A stretch of 64,000 nt of DNA. Origin: Schizophyllum amplum (lineage: Eukaryota > Basidiomycota > Agaricomycetes > Agaricales > Schizophyllaceae). The translations under genes were made by a program, and so were the position numbers. The notes beneath the pieces were generated by a model, which worked only from the letters and a program-made list of their open reading frames with translations, searched no databases and was not told the origin of the DNA. Shown here one piece after another: positions 13,901-22,015 of the stretch (position 1 is the first letter of the stretch; each line of letters opens with the position of its first letter). The stretch is from positions 248,001 through 312,000 of the forward strand of contig VDMD01000030.1 of the NCBI GenBank assembly GCA_007026445.1, in the 5' to 3' direction.

Positions 13901-14442
13901 GCTTTCCGTACGATGCGCAAGCTCCCCTGCAGGAGTCGGCGCATCACGAGTTACGGCAGGCGCCTTCACGTAGCGAGCCACAGCAATACCACGCCTCTTT
14001 CGGGAACATCAACCACACATCGGCCCTGCCTTCGCATGCCGGTCTTCGTCCTTCTTTTGCCGTCCCGACTGCTACACCTACGCCTGGTCCCTCACGCACG
14101 TACTCCGCCGCATCGCGAGTGTCATCGCAGGCCGAATTCGGCGAGTCCGCCTCCGTCGCCGGACCTTCGATACAGCGGGGGTGCGTTAGCCCCGAGCCTG
14201 GTTCATTGGACCCCTACTACTCTGCCCCCACGCCCTTTGTGCAATACCCCGCCGCTGGTCCATCCCGCATGCACGTCGGGCCCGCCACTCCTACCACCGC
14301 TCCATATGCGACAAAGCTTGAGTCCGACTCACCGCAGTGGTACACCTGCAAGGCCTTGGGATTGAAGCGTAAGAACGCAGACCCACATGAGCGCCATGGT
14401 CGGGGAGGTCATGGACCTCCTGAAGGGGACTGGAACCTATGA
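10989..14442 (+). CDS. Large disordered protein with Cys-rich/HVHD core (family A, paralogue 1), 1098 aa
   Basis: Function unknown. Exons: 10989-12370, 12423-13103, 13155-13622, 13677-14442; all three introns are in phase 2 and the sum is in frame. Layout: an acidic Asp/Glu-rich N-terminal third; a conserved core near residues 315-395 with CLDDYDQCNGWCYRD and then YSRYWRVVDRVKS followed by YVHVHD; a Lys/Glu/Ala-rich helix likely to form a coiled coil (AEAQKKATARKNIEKEAQ); the short motif LPIEIEDSDGED right after intron 1, which resembles a SUMO-interacting motif; then long Pro/Ser/Gln-rich tails including a His/Gln tract near 13450-13570. It has no signal peptide or membrane segment. The gene at 22016 is a clear paralogue with the same order of parts. 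A nuclear regulatory or scaffold role is inference only. Confidence 0.85.
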
Positions 14443-14781
14443 AGTTACTTCCCACCGAGCTGCTCAGCTCGACGGTTAGCCTTTACTTAGATTACTATAA
14501 TGTACTGCACTCAGATGTAGTGACAGTCTGCTATGCTGCATAGTATCTCGCATACCCAGCCCCTTGTAGTCTTAAGATTTTCTGCAGCCAAGAATCAAGG
14601 ACATCGCATCGCTTCGGAATGTTGGTTTACTCGGTAAAATCCGTATCCACGTGATAATGAGATTCTCGGCTCCGACGGATAATCTTGAAGCGTGACACGT
14701 GTCACCTTTGCCAGGGCTTGACTCGCACAGTCATCGTTCTTGCCATCCCTGGAACTCTGCGTTTTCCAAGGTCTCTTCTCA
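14443..14781. other. Intergenic region before F-box gene
   Basis: This stretch holds the 3' flank of the preceding gene and the F-box promoter. Two CACGTG-containing sites occur (near 14648 and 14695, the latter as GACACGTGTC, a perfect palindrome). No gene is visible. Confidence 0.5.
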
Positions 14782-16593
14782 ATGATTACACATAACCCCG
14801 ACGTTCTGGATCGCGCCGCAATTTATGCAAACGTTGACCGTCATCGTCAAGGTCACCTCCCATCTGCAGCAGAAGGTGCCGCGATCGCGCAGAGCACTGT
14901 TGAGCTGCGCTCGGAAATATCGAGATTCAACAAGGAGATAGCGCGCATAGAGGCCCTACGCGCAGAAGTCGAGGCGCAGCTGACGATGAACACGTCGTTC
15001 GTCGCGCCGGTCCGCCGTCTGCCGCCAGACGTGCTGCTGGAGATCTTCAAGGTCTGGGAAGCTGTGCGAAAGGCGGACCGGGAGATAGCGCCTCTGAACA
15101 TGCTTCTGGGCATAGAGGACCCAGAGAAAGATCGGAGGAGGAAAAAATTGGTAGGCCTTGGCGACCCGATCTACTCGCGCGTCTGCGTGGCCTGGCGGCA
15201 TGTTGCTCTCAGTGCTCCCCAACTGTGGACATTCATATCCCTCGACAGTCCCTGGCGCTTCAGTAATATGAAAGCCGGCGCTCTCGATGGCCTGCAACGG
15301 TACATCTCCCAGTCCCAACAGGTCCCTCTGCACATCCGGATCAGCCACTGCGACACGCTCCCTTGTCTTGACCCTCCGGAGATACGAGCTCGAGCGGATC
15401 TATTCAAGTATCACGGATTCGAGTGGACCGTCGAGGGGCCCAGGTTTGGCGAAGCCTGGGAGCAGTTGTACGCGAATGCGCACCGTTGGAAGTCGGCAGC
15501 TCTTACAGTCAAGCCGTCCTTCCTGCGTCGTTGTGCTCTAAAGGCATTCGACTGCCTGGAAAGCGTCGAAATCTATCTTGGGCGGGATAATAAAGCAGAG
15601 TTGCTCGATGTTGGAGGTAGTCGAGACTTCCTCGATGTGCAGCCCCTGGATCTCTTTTCCCAAGCGCCCAATGTGCGACAAGCCTCCATTAGGTTATCGC
15701 GACCACTCCAGCCGTATCTGAACTCCATGGCGCTCCCGTCTTCCTGGCGGTTGACGTTTCTCTCGCTGGCTGTTCCTAGCGACATTGGAGAGAGCCTGCG
15801 CGCTATCCGGCAAAGCGCAGGTACTCTGATCACTCTATCACTCTCCGCGTCACACCCGGATCGGACTGGGGATTACGATGCCATAGAATTTCCCGTCTTG
15901 GAATCCTTGACTGTAACCGACCACGCTTCCGACATTCTCGAATACATCACTGTGCCGTCCATGCAATCCCTCAGCATACGCTTTCCGCCCCATCAGAACA
16001 TTCTTTCGATGATACTAGATACGATCGACCTTTCCGATGTACACGACACACTTCGGAGCTTTGCCCTCATCAAACTCGACCTACAAGATGAGGAGGAAGG
16101 GTTAGACCAGCTCATCAATATACTCGACAAGCTCCCTCAGCTCACGCATCTCGTACTCTCCAACGACATCCGGGAGTATGAGCCCCATCTCACTCCGTTG
16201 GTTACTCCTCGGCTCCTGGAAGAGTTGGTCTGGGCAAAAGGCCTACCTCCGCAAGTTCCTCGTCTGAAATCACTCGCCCTTCAGCTTGGAACGTCCAGCG
16301 ACCCGGGTGACGACTACGATTCAGAGGACAACGATGATCAGACCTGGGAAGAGATGGAGGAGGTCCTGCATGAGGAGTTCCGCGAGGTGCTTCTGCGCCT
16401 TGTTCGCTCGAGGACGACGGAGCGAGAGGATAACGAGTATGAGGTCGCAGAGCTCGAAGAGCTGGATGTGGATATGAGGTTCGATTTGTGGGATCACCCT
16501 CGCCAGGCATGGCGTCTCGAGCACAGGCCGATTCTGAATCTTCGCTACAACAAGCGTGGTCCATTTAACTGTCTTAGAAAGCCGCTGCCTTAG
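14782..16593 (+). CDS. F-box protein with degenerate leucine-rich region, 603 aa
   Basis: Single-exon gene. A predicted coiled coil (STVELRSEISRFNKEIARIE, then EALRAEVEAQL) leads into an F-box-like segment, PVRRLPPDVLLEIFKVWEAV followed by SRVCVAWRHVALSAPQLWTF. This is the standard layout of the large agaricomycete F-box family, in which the F-box binds Skp1 of an SCF ubiquitin ligase and the C-terminal LRR-like region binds a substrate. The remaining 450 residues show weak leucine periodicity (for example LPQLTHLVLSNDIREYEP). An acidic stretch (DDYDSEDNDDQTWEEMEE) lies near the C terminus. I start at ATG 14782 because no upstream in-frame ATG exists. The gene is intact; the substrate is unknown. 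Confidence 0.88.
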   Translation: MITHNPDVLDRAAIYANVDRHRQGHLPSAAEGAAIAQSTVELRSEISRFNKEIARIEALRAEVEAQLTMNTSFVAPVRRLPPDVLLEIFKVWEAVRKADREIAPLNMLLGIEDPEKDRRRKKLVGLGDPIYSRVCVAWRHVALSAPQLWTFISLDSPWRFSNMKAGALDGLQRYISQSQQVPLHIRISHCDTLPCLDPPEIRARADLFKYHGFEWTVEGPRFGEAWEQLYANAHRWKSAALTVKPSFLRRCALKAFDCLESVEIYLGRDNKAELLDVGGSRDFLDVQPLDLFSQAPNVRQASIRLSRPLQPYLNSMALPSSWRLTFLSLAVPSDIGESLRAIRQSAGTLITLSLSASHPDRTGDYDAIEFPVLESLTVTDHASDILEYITVPSMQSLSIRFPPHQNILSMILDTIDLSDVHDTLRSFALIKLDLQDEEEGLDQLINILDKLPQLTHLVLSNDIREYEPHLTPLVTPRLLEELVWAKGLPPQVPRLKSLALQLGTSSDPGDDYDSEDNDDQTWEEMEEVLHEEFREVLLRLVRSRTTEREDNEYEVAELEELDVDMRFDLWDHPRQAWRLEHRPILNLRYNKRGPFNCLRKPLP

Positions 16594-16735
16594 ACAAGTC
16601 ATGTGTAGGCGCTACCGTACAATTTGCGCATGGACTGAACACCAATTGAGGGGACTCCGGTTCATGACATGGGAGGTGAAAGAGCGAGAAGGTTCCTCAC
16701 GGCCACGAACGGCGGCAAAGTCTCAAACGTACCGA

Positions 16736-16783
16736 ATTGGGACAGCGGAAGATTGGGACAGCGGAAGACTGGGACAGCGGAAG
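16736..16783 (+). repeat. Three tandem 16-bp units
   Basis: The unit ATTGGGACAGCGGAAG occurs twice exactly and a third time with one change (ACTGGGACAGCGGAAG), 180-230 bases before the secreted repeat protein start. It could be a promoter-proximal binding array or a neutral microrepeat. Confidence 0.9.
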
Positions 16784-16966
16784 GCCGCTCCGACCGCTAC
16801 TATACGACGTTGCTCGCGCCAAACAGTTCTCTCCAAATCCGTTTCCGCTCGTTGAAATCCTCCGGTGTTATACATGATAAAAGGCCTTCGATGAGCCGTA
16901 GCGCACAAGCCCCATACCCTTTCAAACCACCCTGTATACCCTCAGTTTCTATACCTCATCAGCATC

Positions 16967-17761
16967 ATGCACGCACGCTCCTTCATGACACTTACCTTCG
17001 TATCCGTGGCGTCGATCCTTCAAGCGGACGCTGCTCCACTCCCTTTCGGCGAGGGCCTCCTGCCATCCGACCTGCTGGGGCCGGTGGGAAGTCTCCTTTC
17101 ACCCGTCGAGAGCGCGCTGTCATCAGTTGAGAGCGCACTCACATCAGTCCTGGCACCCATCGAAAGCGCCCTCTCGCCCAGCGTAAGCGCGCTCTCGCCC
17201 GTAGAGAGCGCCCTGGAAAGCGTCCTCGCTCCCGTCCAAAGCGCCCTCGCGCCAGTCACAAGCCTACTCGCGCCCGTCGAAAGCGCCGTCGCGTCCCTCG
17301 CGGGCGGCGCAGAGCGGGCCGTCGTTACCGGCGCGCTGCCCTCGTTCGCGCTGCCGTCGGGCGGCCTCGCAGCTGTCGTTGTGTCCGGAATCATTCCCCC
17401 GGGTCTCATACCCTCGGATATCCTCCCCTCCGGAATCCTGCCCACGGGAGTCCTCCCCTCTGACGGCGTTATGCCCACCGGCATCCTCCCCTCCGGCATC
17501 CTCGCATCCGACATCCTGCCCACGGGTATCCTCGGACGCGACGCAGAGGTTTCCAGTGTGCCTTCGCTCGCTGTTCCGCCTGCGCCGACATCGTGAGTCC
17601 GCTCCTTCCTGTGTATCGAGAAGCTGCTTACCAGCTCTAGCGCTGTCGCCAGCGAATCAGCTGCGTCTCTAAGCGCGGCAACTGCGTCAAGCGGCGCTAC
17701 GTCTAACAACATACCAATTATCCCCCCCTTAGGCCTGCCAAGTGGCTGGCCTATCTGGTAG
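16967..17761 (+). CDS. Secreted low-complexity repeat protein, 250 aa
   Basis: Two exons, 16967-17592 and 17635-17761, joined across GTGAGT...TTACCAG in phase 2; the second exon gives the C terminus LGLPSGWPIW. An N-terminal signal peptide (MTLTFVSVASILQADA segment) is evident. The mature protein has two repeat zones: seven-residue units such as VESALSP, SVSALSP and VQSALAP (about residues 45-105), and five-residue units of the type ILPSG, ILPTG, VLPSD (about residues 140-190). There is no cysteine-rich or catalytic motif. The heptad zone could form an amphipathic helix, the second zone an extended Pro-turn array. Surface-active or cell-wall roles are possible, but I recognise no family. A TATA-like ATGATAAAAGG occurs about 90 bases upstream. 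Confidence 0.85.
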
Positions 17762-18502
17762 AGCAGTAGGAGACGCATCCGCCTAGGGGAGGATGATGTG
17801 AGTATCGCTAGCCTCTCGCATACGCGTGACTTATTCGACAGGAGGAATTCAGAGCTTTCGCGTGTCGTTGTGGCTGCATAGCTGCGATGGACCCGTGAGC
17901 GTAAGAAGGGACGCACGCGTGCGAGACATGCATTTCTGCAGCGCTGGCTGAACCATATTTATTGATTGGGATCGGCTAGGTGTTGGCAGTTGTGTTTTTA
18001 TGATCGTTGTAATGGTACGGGCTAGGTTGTATGGACGAGCACGCTTGAAGCCGCACCAAAAGGATTCAGAGTGGGAAAGAAGACGCGTGAAGGGGTATTT
18101 ACTCGTGTGTCGCTCGTCGCGAACCGTAAGACAACAGCTGCGCAATGGTTAGAGGCGATTGATAAGGATTGATAAGGGAAACTGGCACGCATCCTCGCTG
18201 TAGAGCCCAGACTTGACGAGCCCTGAGGACGGTTGTTTGCAGCGAAGGCCGTGGATCGCAGTGGTGTCTGAAGAAAGCGCTGTTCAGCCTGGAGCATGTG
18301 TTCGACCGCCGATAAAATAGATTGAGCGCAAAAGCCGGTTTTATGGCTTGACGCGCGAGTCCGTTCGTCGAGATCGAGGACAAGACAAGACAAGATGGTG
18401 ATGGTTGCATAATGCAGACAAGGAGCTTCACTAGTCTCACAAGTCAGACTCTTCTCACAGATTGACGGGGGGAAAGGTCAGTGAGAAGAGTCTGATGTGG
18501 AC
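17762..18502. other. Intergenic region, nothing recognised
   Basis: This is the 3' flank of the secreted repeat protein and the left flank of the inverted-repeat element. No reading frame on either strand has a coding look. A short inverted pair, AGACTCTTCTCAC (about 18445) and GTGAGAAGAGTCT (about 18481), could form a hairpin. Confidence 0.5.
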
Positions 18503-18572
18503 AACGGTTAGAACATGACGCGATTTATCGTGGGAACCAAAACGTCAGGATTCGCCCCCGGCAATCACCGAA
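18503..18572 (+). repeat. Left terminal inverted repeat
   Basis: It pairs with 20068-20135 on the opposite strand with about eight to ten mismatches over 68 bases. The outer 11 bases (AACGGTTAGAA) are identical. Confidence 0.85.
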
Positions 18573-19137
18573 ACAAACCCAGCAATTCGGCGCCTTCCTA
18601 ATCCGGCCACAAATGTACTGCTCAGCGCTCAGCGGCGCTGCCTGCGCAAGCCCTTCGGTTGTCTAACACATTGTCTGCGTCCACTCCGTCACTCGGGGAA
18701 ACTATAGATCCCTTTTTAATTGTGTAATCTTCCCCGATAATTCTATGTGAACTGCGAGTGCCCGCGGAAGCCCAACGTCGGATGAGAGCAGCTTTGACCT
18801 CGCAGCAGCTGGTCCTCGCTTCAGAATATTGACGACGCCGCAGTCCTGACGCACAATAAAAACGGTGACGCCTTCGGGGACGATGCTCTTTTGCGCGCCG
18901 GTCTACATGACTACGTGGTCCGCGGCCAGGATCGGGATTTAGGTGGCACAACATGAACGACAACGAGTGAGTATTCCACGACGAAGGGGATCAGCCGCGT
19001 TCTCAGCAAAGTTTTTGAGAGCGGCACAGCGGGGTCTGGCATGTGCGCGAGCTCCACGCAACTACTGTCAGCGTTGTGGGTGTGCGGGCAGTTCTTTGTC
19101 ATTTCGAGGCAGCAACCCTCAAAAACCGGCATAACAC

Positions 19138-19248
19138 AAGAGGTCCGCGATCCAGAAATCGGCGACGTCGATCGGCTCGCGTGCGTCGCCTCATGTTGTG
19201 GAGCATCAGCGGCCCCACTGGCGCCCACAACTGGCTGGCAGCGCGACA
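19138..19248 (+). repeat. Inner inverted repeat, left arm
   Basis: The arm from AAGAGGTCCGCGATCC to GCAGCGCGAC is matched on the minus strand at 19797-19907 with almost no differences. The loop between the arms is about 550 bases. High identity suggests recent formation or gene conversion. Confidence 0.9.
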
Positions 19249-19796
19249 CGACGTAGTCCTCACAGGCAAACCGCGCAGAACATATCACCATTGTTCTTGT
19301 ACGAGCTGTACGAGCTGCCTCACACATTCGATGAAAATAAGAGCTACTTCCAAATCTCCGCGCTTTAGAAATTAGCACGGCTCTGTTCTCATAAAGACGA
19401 CGGGCGCACGCGCCGCGCCTGCGGGAAGGGAGACGGAGACGTACCTCACTCTGCGAGTAACGCGTCGTCGACGCTATGAACAACGCTCGCGCCGCTTTTC
19501 TGCGGGGGGTACGCCGAGGCAGGCGTCCCATCACACTCTGCGCATTGCGCAACCTCGCTGAGCGGCCAAGCAGAGCTCCCCAGTAGCGCCACAGTAGACT
19601 CTTCCGTGTCGGACTTTGGCGACACCCCAGCAGCCGTCCGAACGCAGCCCGGGCGTCGAGTTCTGCTTCATACCGCGTCCTTCATCTCCATCCATACCAC
19701 TTGTGATATGTATTTTTCTCGAGCTTGTTGAATACTCTCAGGAACCTATATAGTTGGCTCAGCTAGCGCAGTCTAGAACACAGCGGCAGGTCTTGC

Positions 19797-19907
19797 GTCG
19801 CGCTGCGAGCCAGTTGTGGGCGCCAGTGGGGCCGCTGATGCTCCACAACATGAGGCGACGCACGCGAGCCGATCGACGTCGCCGATTTCTGGATCGCGGA
19901 CCTCTTG
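19797..19907 (-). repeat. Inner inverted repeat, right arm
   Basis: Reverse complement of 19138-19248 (see that entry). The sequence is much better conserved than the terminal repeats of the same element. Confidence 0.9.
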
Positions 19908-20067
19908 GCATAACATGTAAACTGGGATCGCATGAGTGCAGTTTGAGGCCTCTATTGTAGGAGTAAATAGCATAAGATGTAGAAAAAGTAGCCTGGACAA
20001 CTCAGTGATGCACAAAGACACACTGAATCAAGTCGTCGCGAGCATGTTGGACCAGGTGGGTCCTGTT

Positions 20068-20135
20068 CGGTGATTGCCGTAAGCAAATCCTGACACTTTT
20101 GTTCCCACGATAAGTCGCGTCATATTCTAACCGTT
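20068..20135 (-). repeat. Right terminal inverted repeat
   Basis: Reverse complement partner of 18503-18572. It ends TTCTAACCGTT on the plus strand. Confidence 0.85.
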
Positions 20136-21680
20136 ACGCGTCCCAGACTAGAGCTTCACGTGCATCGAAGGCTCAAAGCGGCAGAAGATCACACGGTGTT
20201 CCCGATGCCATCCGCCGTCGAGGCTGCCCAAAGACGACGAGCGAGAATAGCTGGTTGAATAACCCCTGGGAAACCTCAGAAGAGACTACAGGGTGGTATC
20301 AATGTGGGGATAGGCATTGGGCATGGCGGTTGGTGCGTGACGGCACCTCAGTTGCCACCCGGCTTTCCGCAACGGAGCCCCTGCTGCGTCGCTCGAATCC
20401 TAGTAGTTTCTCTAGGTGAGTGGCCGCTGCAACCTCATGGATTGTTGGCCTAACGTGTGTGTAGATAGGTAGCTCAGTATGAGTGCCATGGGGCAAGCTA
20501 TCGTACCAAATACGATGGTTCAACTGTAAACCGAACTCATCATGGATCGTCTCCTCTGTGAGGCGGTATAGCACCTTCCAGATGCCCTTGTACGTTTGTC
20601 CGTGATATATCTGAGGTGGAGGCACGGCGAGGGTCACTACCTGGCTGGAGAGCGTCGAAGCTGAACATCGGAGGTAAACGTTGCATGTGCTCGCCGTGCG
20701 CTCGAACGAGCCCCAAGTCGAGGGCAGAGCAGGCCTCGTTCTTGTATAAAGACCTCCTGGAGAATCTACACAAGCATATGAGGTGAGATCTGTGATACGA
20801 GGGGAGAGGTGCTCACCGCCACACTAGACCGTCGCCTTTCGTGTCGTCGCGCTTCCCCCGCCTTGCGTGTCCAGTATCAACTGTTTCTGTGGAACGCCTC
20901 ACAAATCAGCTCAATGAACAGGTACGCCCCCAAGGAACACAGCGAGCGCTTACTGCTGACACTACAGACGACAGTCGCTCGTCCCCCTTGTCAAGCGGGG
21001 TCTCTCCGGTGAGATGTACGGCTGCTGTTATATTCCGCCGGACGAGATCAACCAAGACCAGCAAATCGAGGTGACTTACCAGGTGCGCACGTTCGGCGCG
21101 CCAAGCTGCTGATACGACCTGTAGATATATCGCCCGAGCACATTTTCGGAGGATGTCTGCTTTGTTTGTGGACTCCCTCATGCGTCTTTGAGCGAGCTAG
21201 ATCAAGGTCACGAAGCGCAAGCTTCGATAATTGGCGAAGGCAGGTTTGTGGGCTGATATATTTTTGACCACGACCCAAACATGCCGTCCAAAGTATGTCA
21301 CGACAAAGAACATACCCGGGCGTCATGAACATTCTTCAAGGCGTCATAAAACATTCTTCTTCAGGTGTCACAAAGTCATTGTCGGGGCAACGCGAAGTCA
21401 TTTCGGAAAGCATTCGTGAGCTTGCAGATTCTCTAAGTATAAAGCCATCGTACTCACGACACTGTAGTTATCCAAAGCCTGCCCCGGCCGTCTTGGTCGC
21501 CGAAGAAATATAGCCACTCGTAAATCATTGCCGGCGTTCGAGTGAGCACAGCTCCAATGCCACAAGCGCCCGATACTCAGCGACGGGCGATGGGGCGAAC
21601 GCGACAAAGGCAAACATGAGTGTCACATGGGTGACTGAGCGTGGAACCGTCGTCGCGCGGGGGTCCCATTGTTGGTTCTC
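20136..21680. other. Intergenic region with gene remnants
   Basis: Several short stretches look coding but do not join into a gene. Minus strand, about 20640-20420, reads PPPQIYHGQTYKGIWKVLYR then LTEETIHDEFGLQLNHRIW. Plus strand, about 20985-21075, reads LVPLVKRGLSGEMYGCCYIP then PDEINQDQQIE. Plus strand 21295-21513 reads GVMNILQGVIKHSSSGVTKS then SLSGQREVISESIRELADSL. None is recognised; they look like pieces of decayed genes. Confidence 0.35.
21295..21513 (+). pseudogene. Helical coding remnant, unrecognised
   Basis: A 72-codon open frame with an amphipathic, probably helical segment (ESIRELADSLSIKPS). Codon use and composition look like a genuine coding exon, but there is no intact gene around it. 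Short direct repeats (CGTCATGAACATTCTTCAAG and CGTCATAAAACATTCTTC) lie within. Confidence 0.35.
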
Positions 21681-21699
21681 CATCACGTGTCTGCCACTC
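21681..21699 (+). promoter_or_regulatory. Shared promoter element with CACGTG core
   Basis: Exact second copy of the 19-base string at 10751-10769, here 335 bases before the ATG at 22016. See the first copy for the rationale. Confidence 0.6.
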
Positions 21700-21785
21700 G
21701 CGCTTTCGCTCTGCCCACAACCTTGCCCCGCGAGCTCAACCCCGTTTTTGCGACTTTAACAGGCTATCGCCACTTCCTTCATATC

Positions 21786-21865
21786 CTCGACGTGTATAGG
21801 ACATTCTCGACGCGCATAGGGTGTACTCGACACGACTAGGTCGCCCTCGACACGCGTAGTAGAAC
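21786..21865 (+). repeat. Four tandem 20-bp units in the 5' flank of the 22-kb gene
   Basis: Units start at 21786, 21806, 21826 and 21846. Each opens with CTCGAC and carries a TAGG or TAGT at bases 12-15; the first is CTCGACGTGTATAGGACATT. They lie 150-230 bases before the start codon. A shorter 13-base repeat, CCATATCCAGCCT, follows at about 21963-21995. The strict 20-base period suggests a binding-site array. Confidence 0.85.
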
Positions 21866-22015
21866 TCAGAACAAAGCCCGACGACGACTCGAATAACAAA
21901 CACCACTCTGACTTCTCACATACCCTGTTCCCAAACCACCTCCATTCCATTCCACACAATCCTCCATATCCAGCCTCCATATCCAGCCTCCATATCTCAC
22001 CACCACTACCAAGAC

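Larger units (their letters stand above)
18503..20135. mobile_element. 1.6-kb non-autonomous element with terminal inverted repeats
   Basis: The ends are inverted repeats of about 68 bases: 18503-18572 begins AACGGTTAGAACATGACGCG and the complement of 20068-20135 begins AACGGTTAGAATATGACGCG; both contain TTATCGTGGGAAC, GTCAGGATT and GGCAATCACCGAA. Inside lies a second, nearly perfect inverted pair of 111 bases (19138-19248 and 19797-19907). No transposase is encoded; the longest internal open frame (minus strand, 19552-18911) has no recognisable domain. A target-site duplication is not clear. This fits a non-autonomous foldback or MITE-like DNA element; superfamily cannot be set from the sequence. 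Confidence 0.75.

Noticed and set aside
18911..19552. 213-codon minus-strand frame inside the inverted-repeat element as a transposase
   Set aside because: Arg/Ser/Ala-rich composition, no DDE/DDD or other transposase motif, and it spans one arm of the inner inverted repeat.
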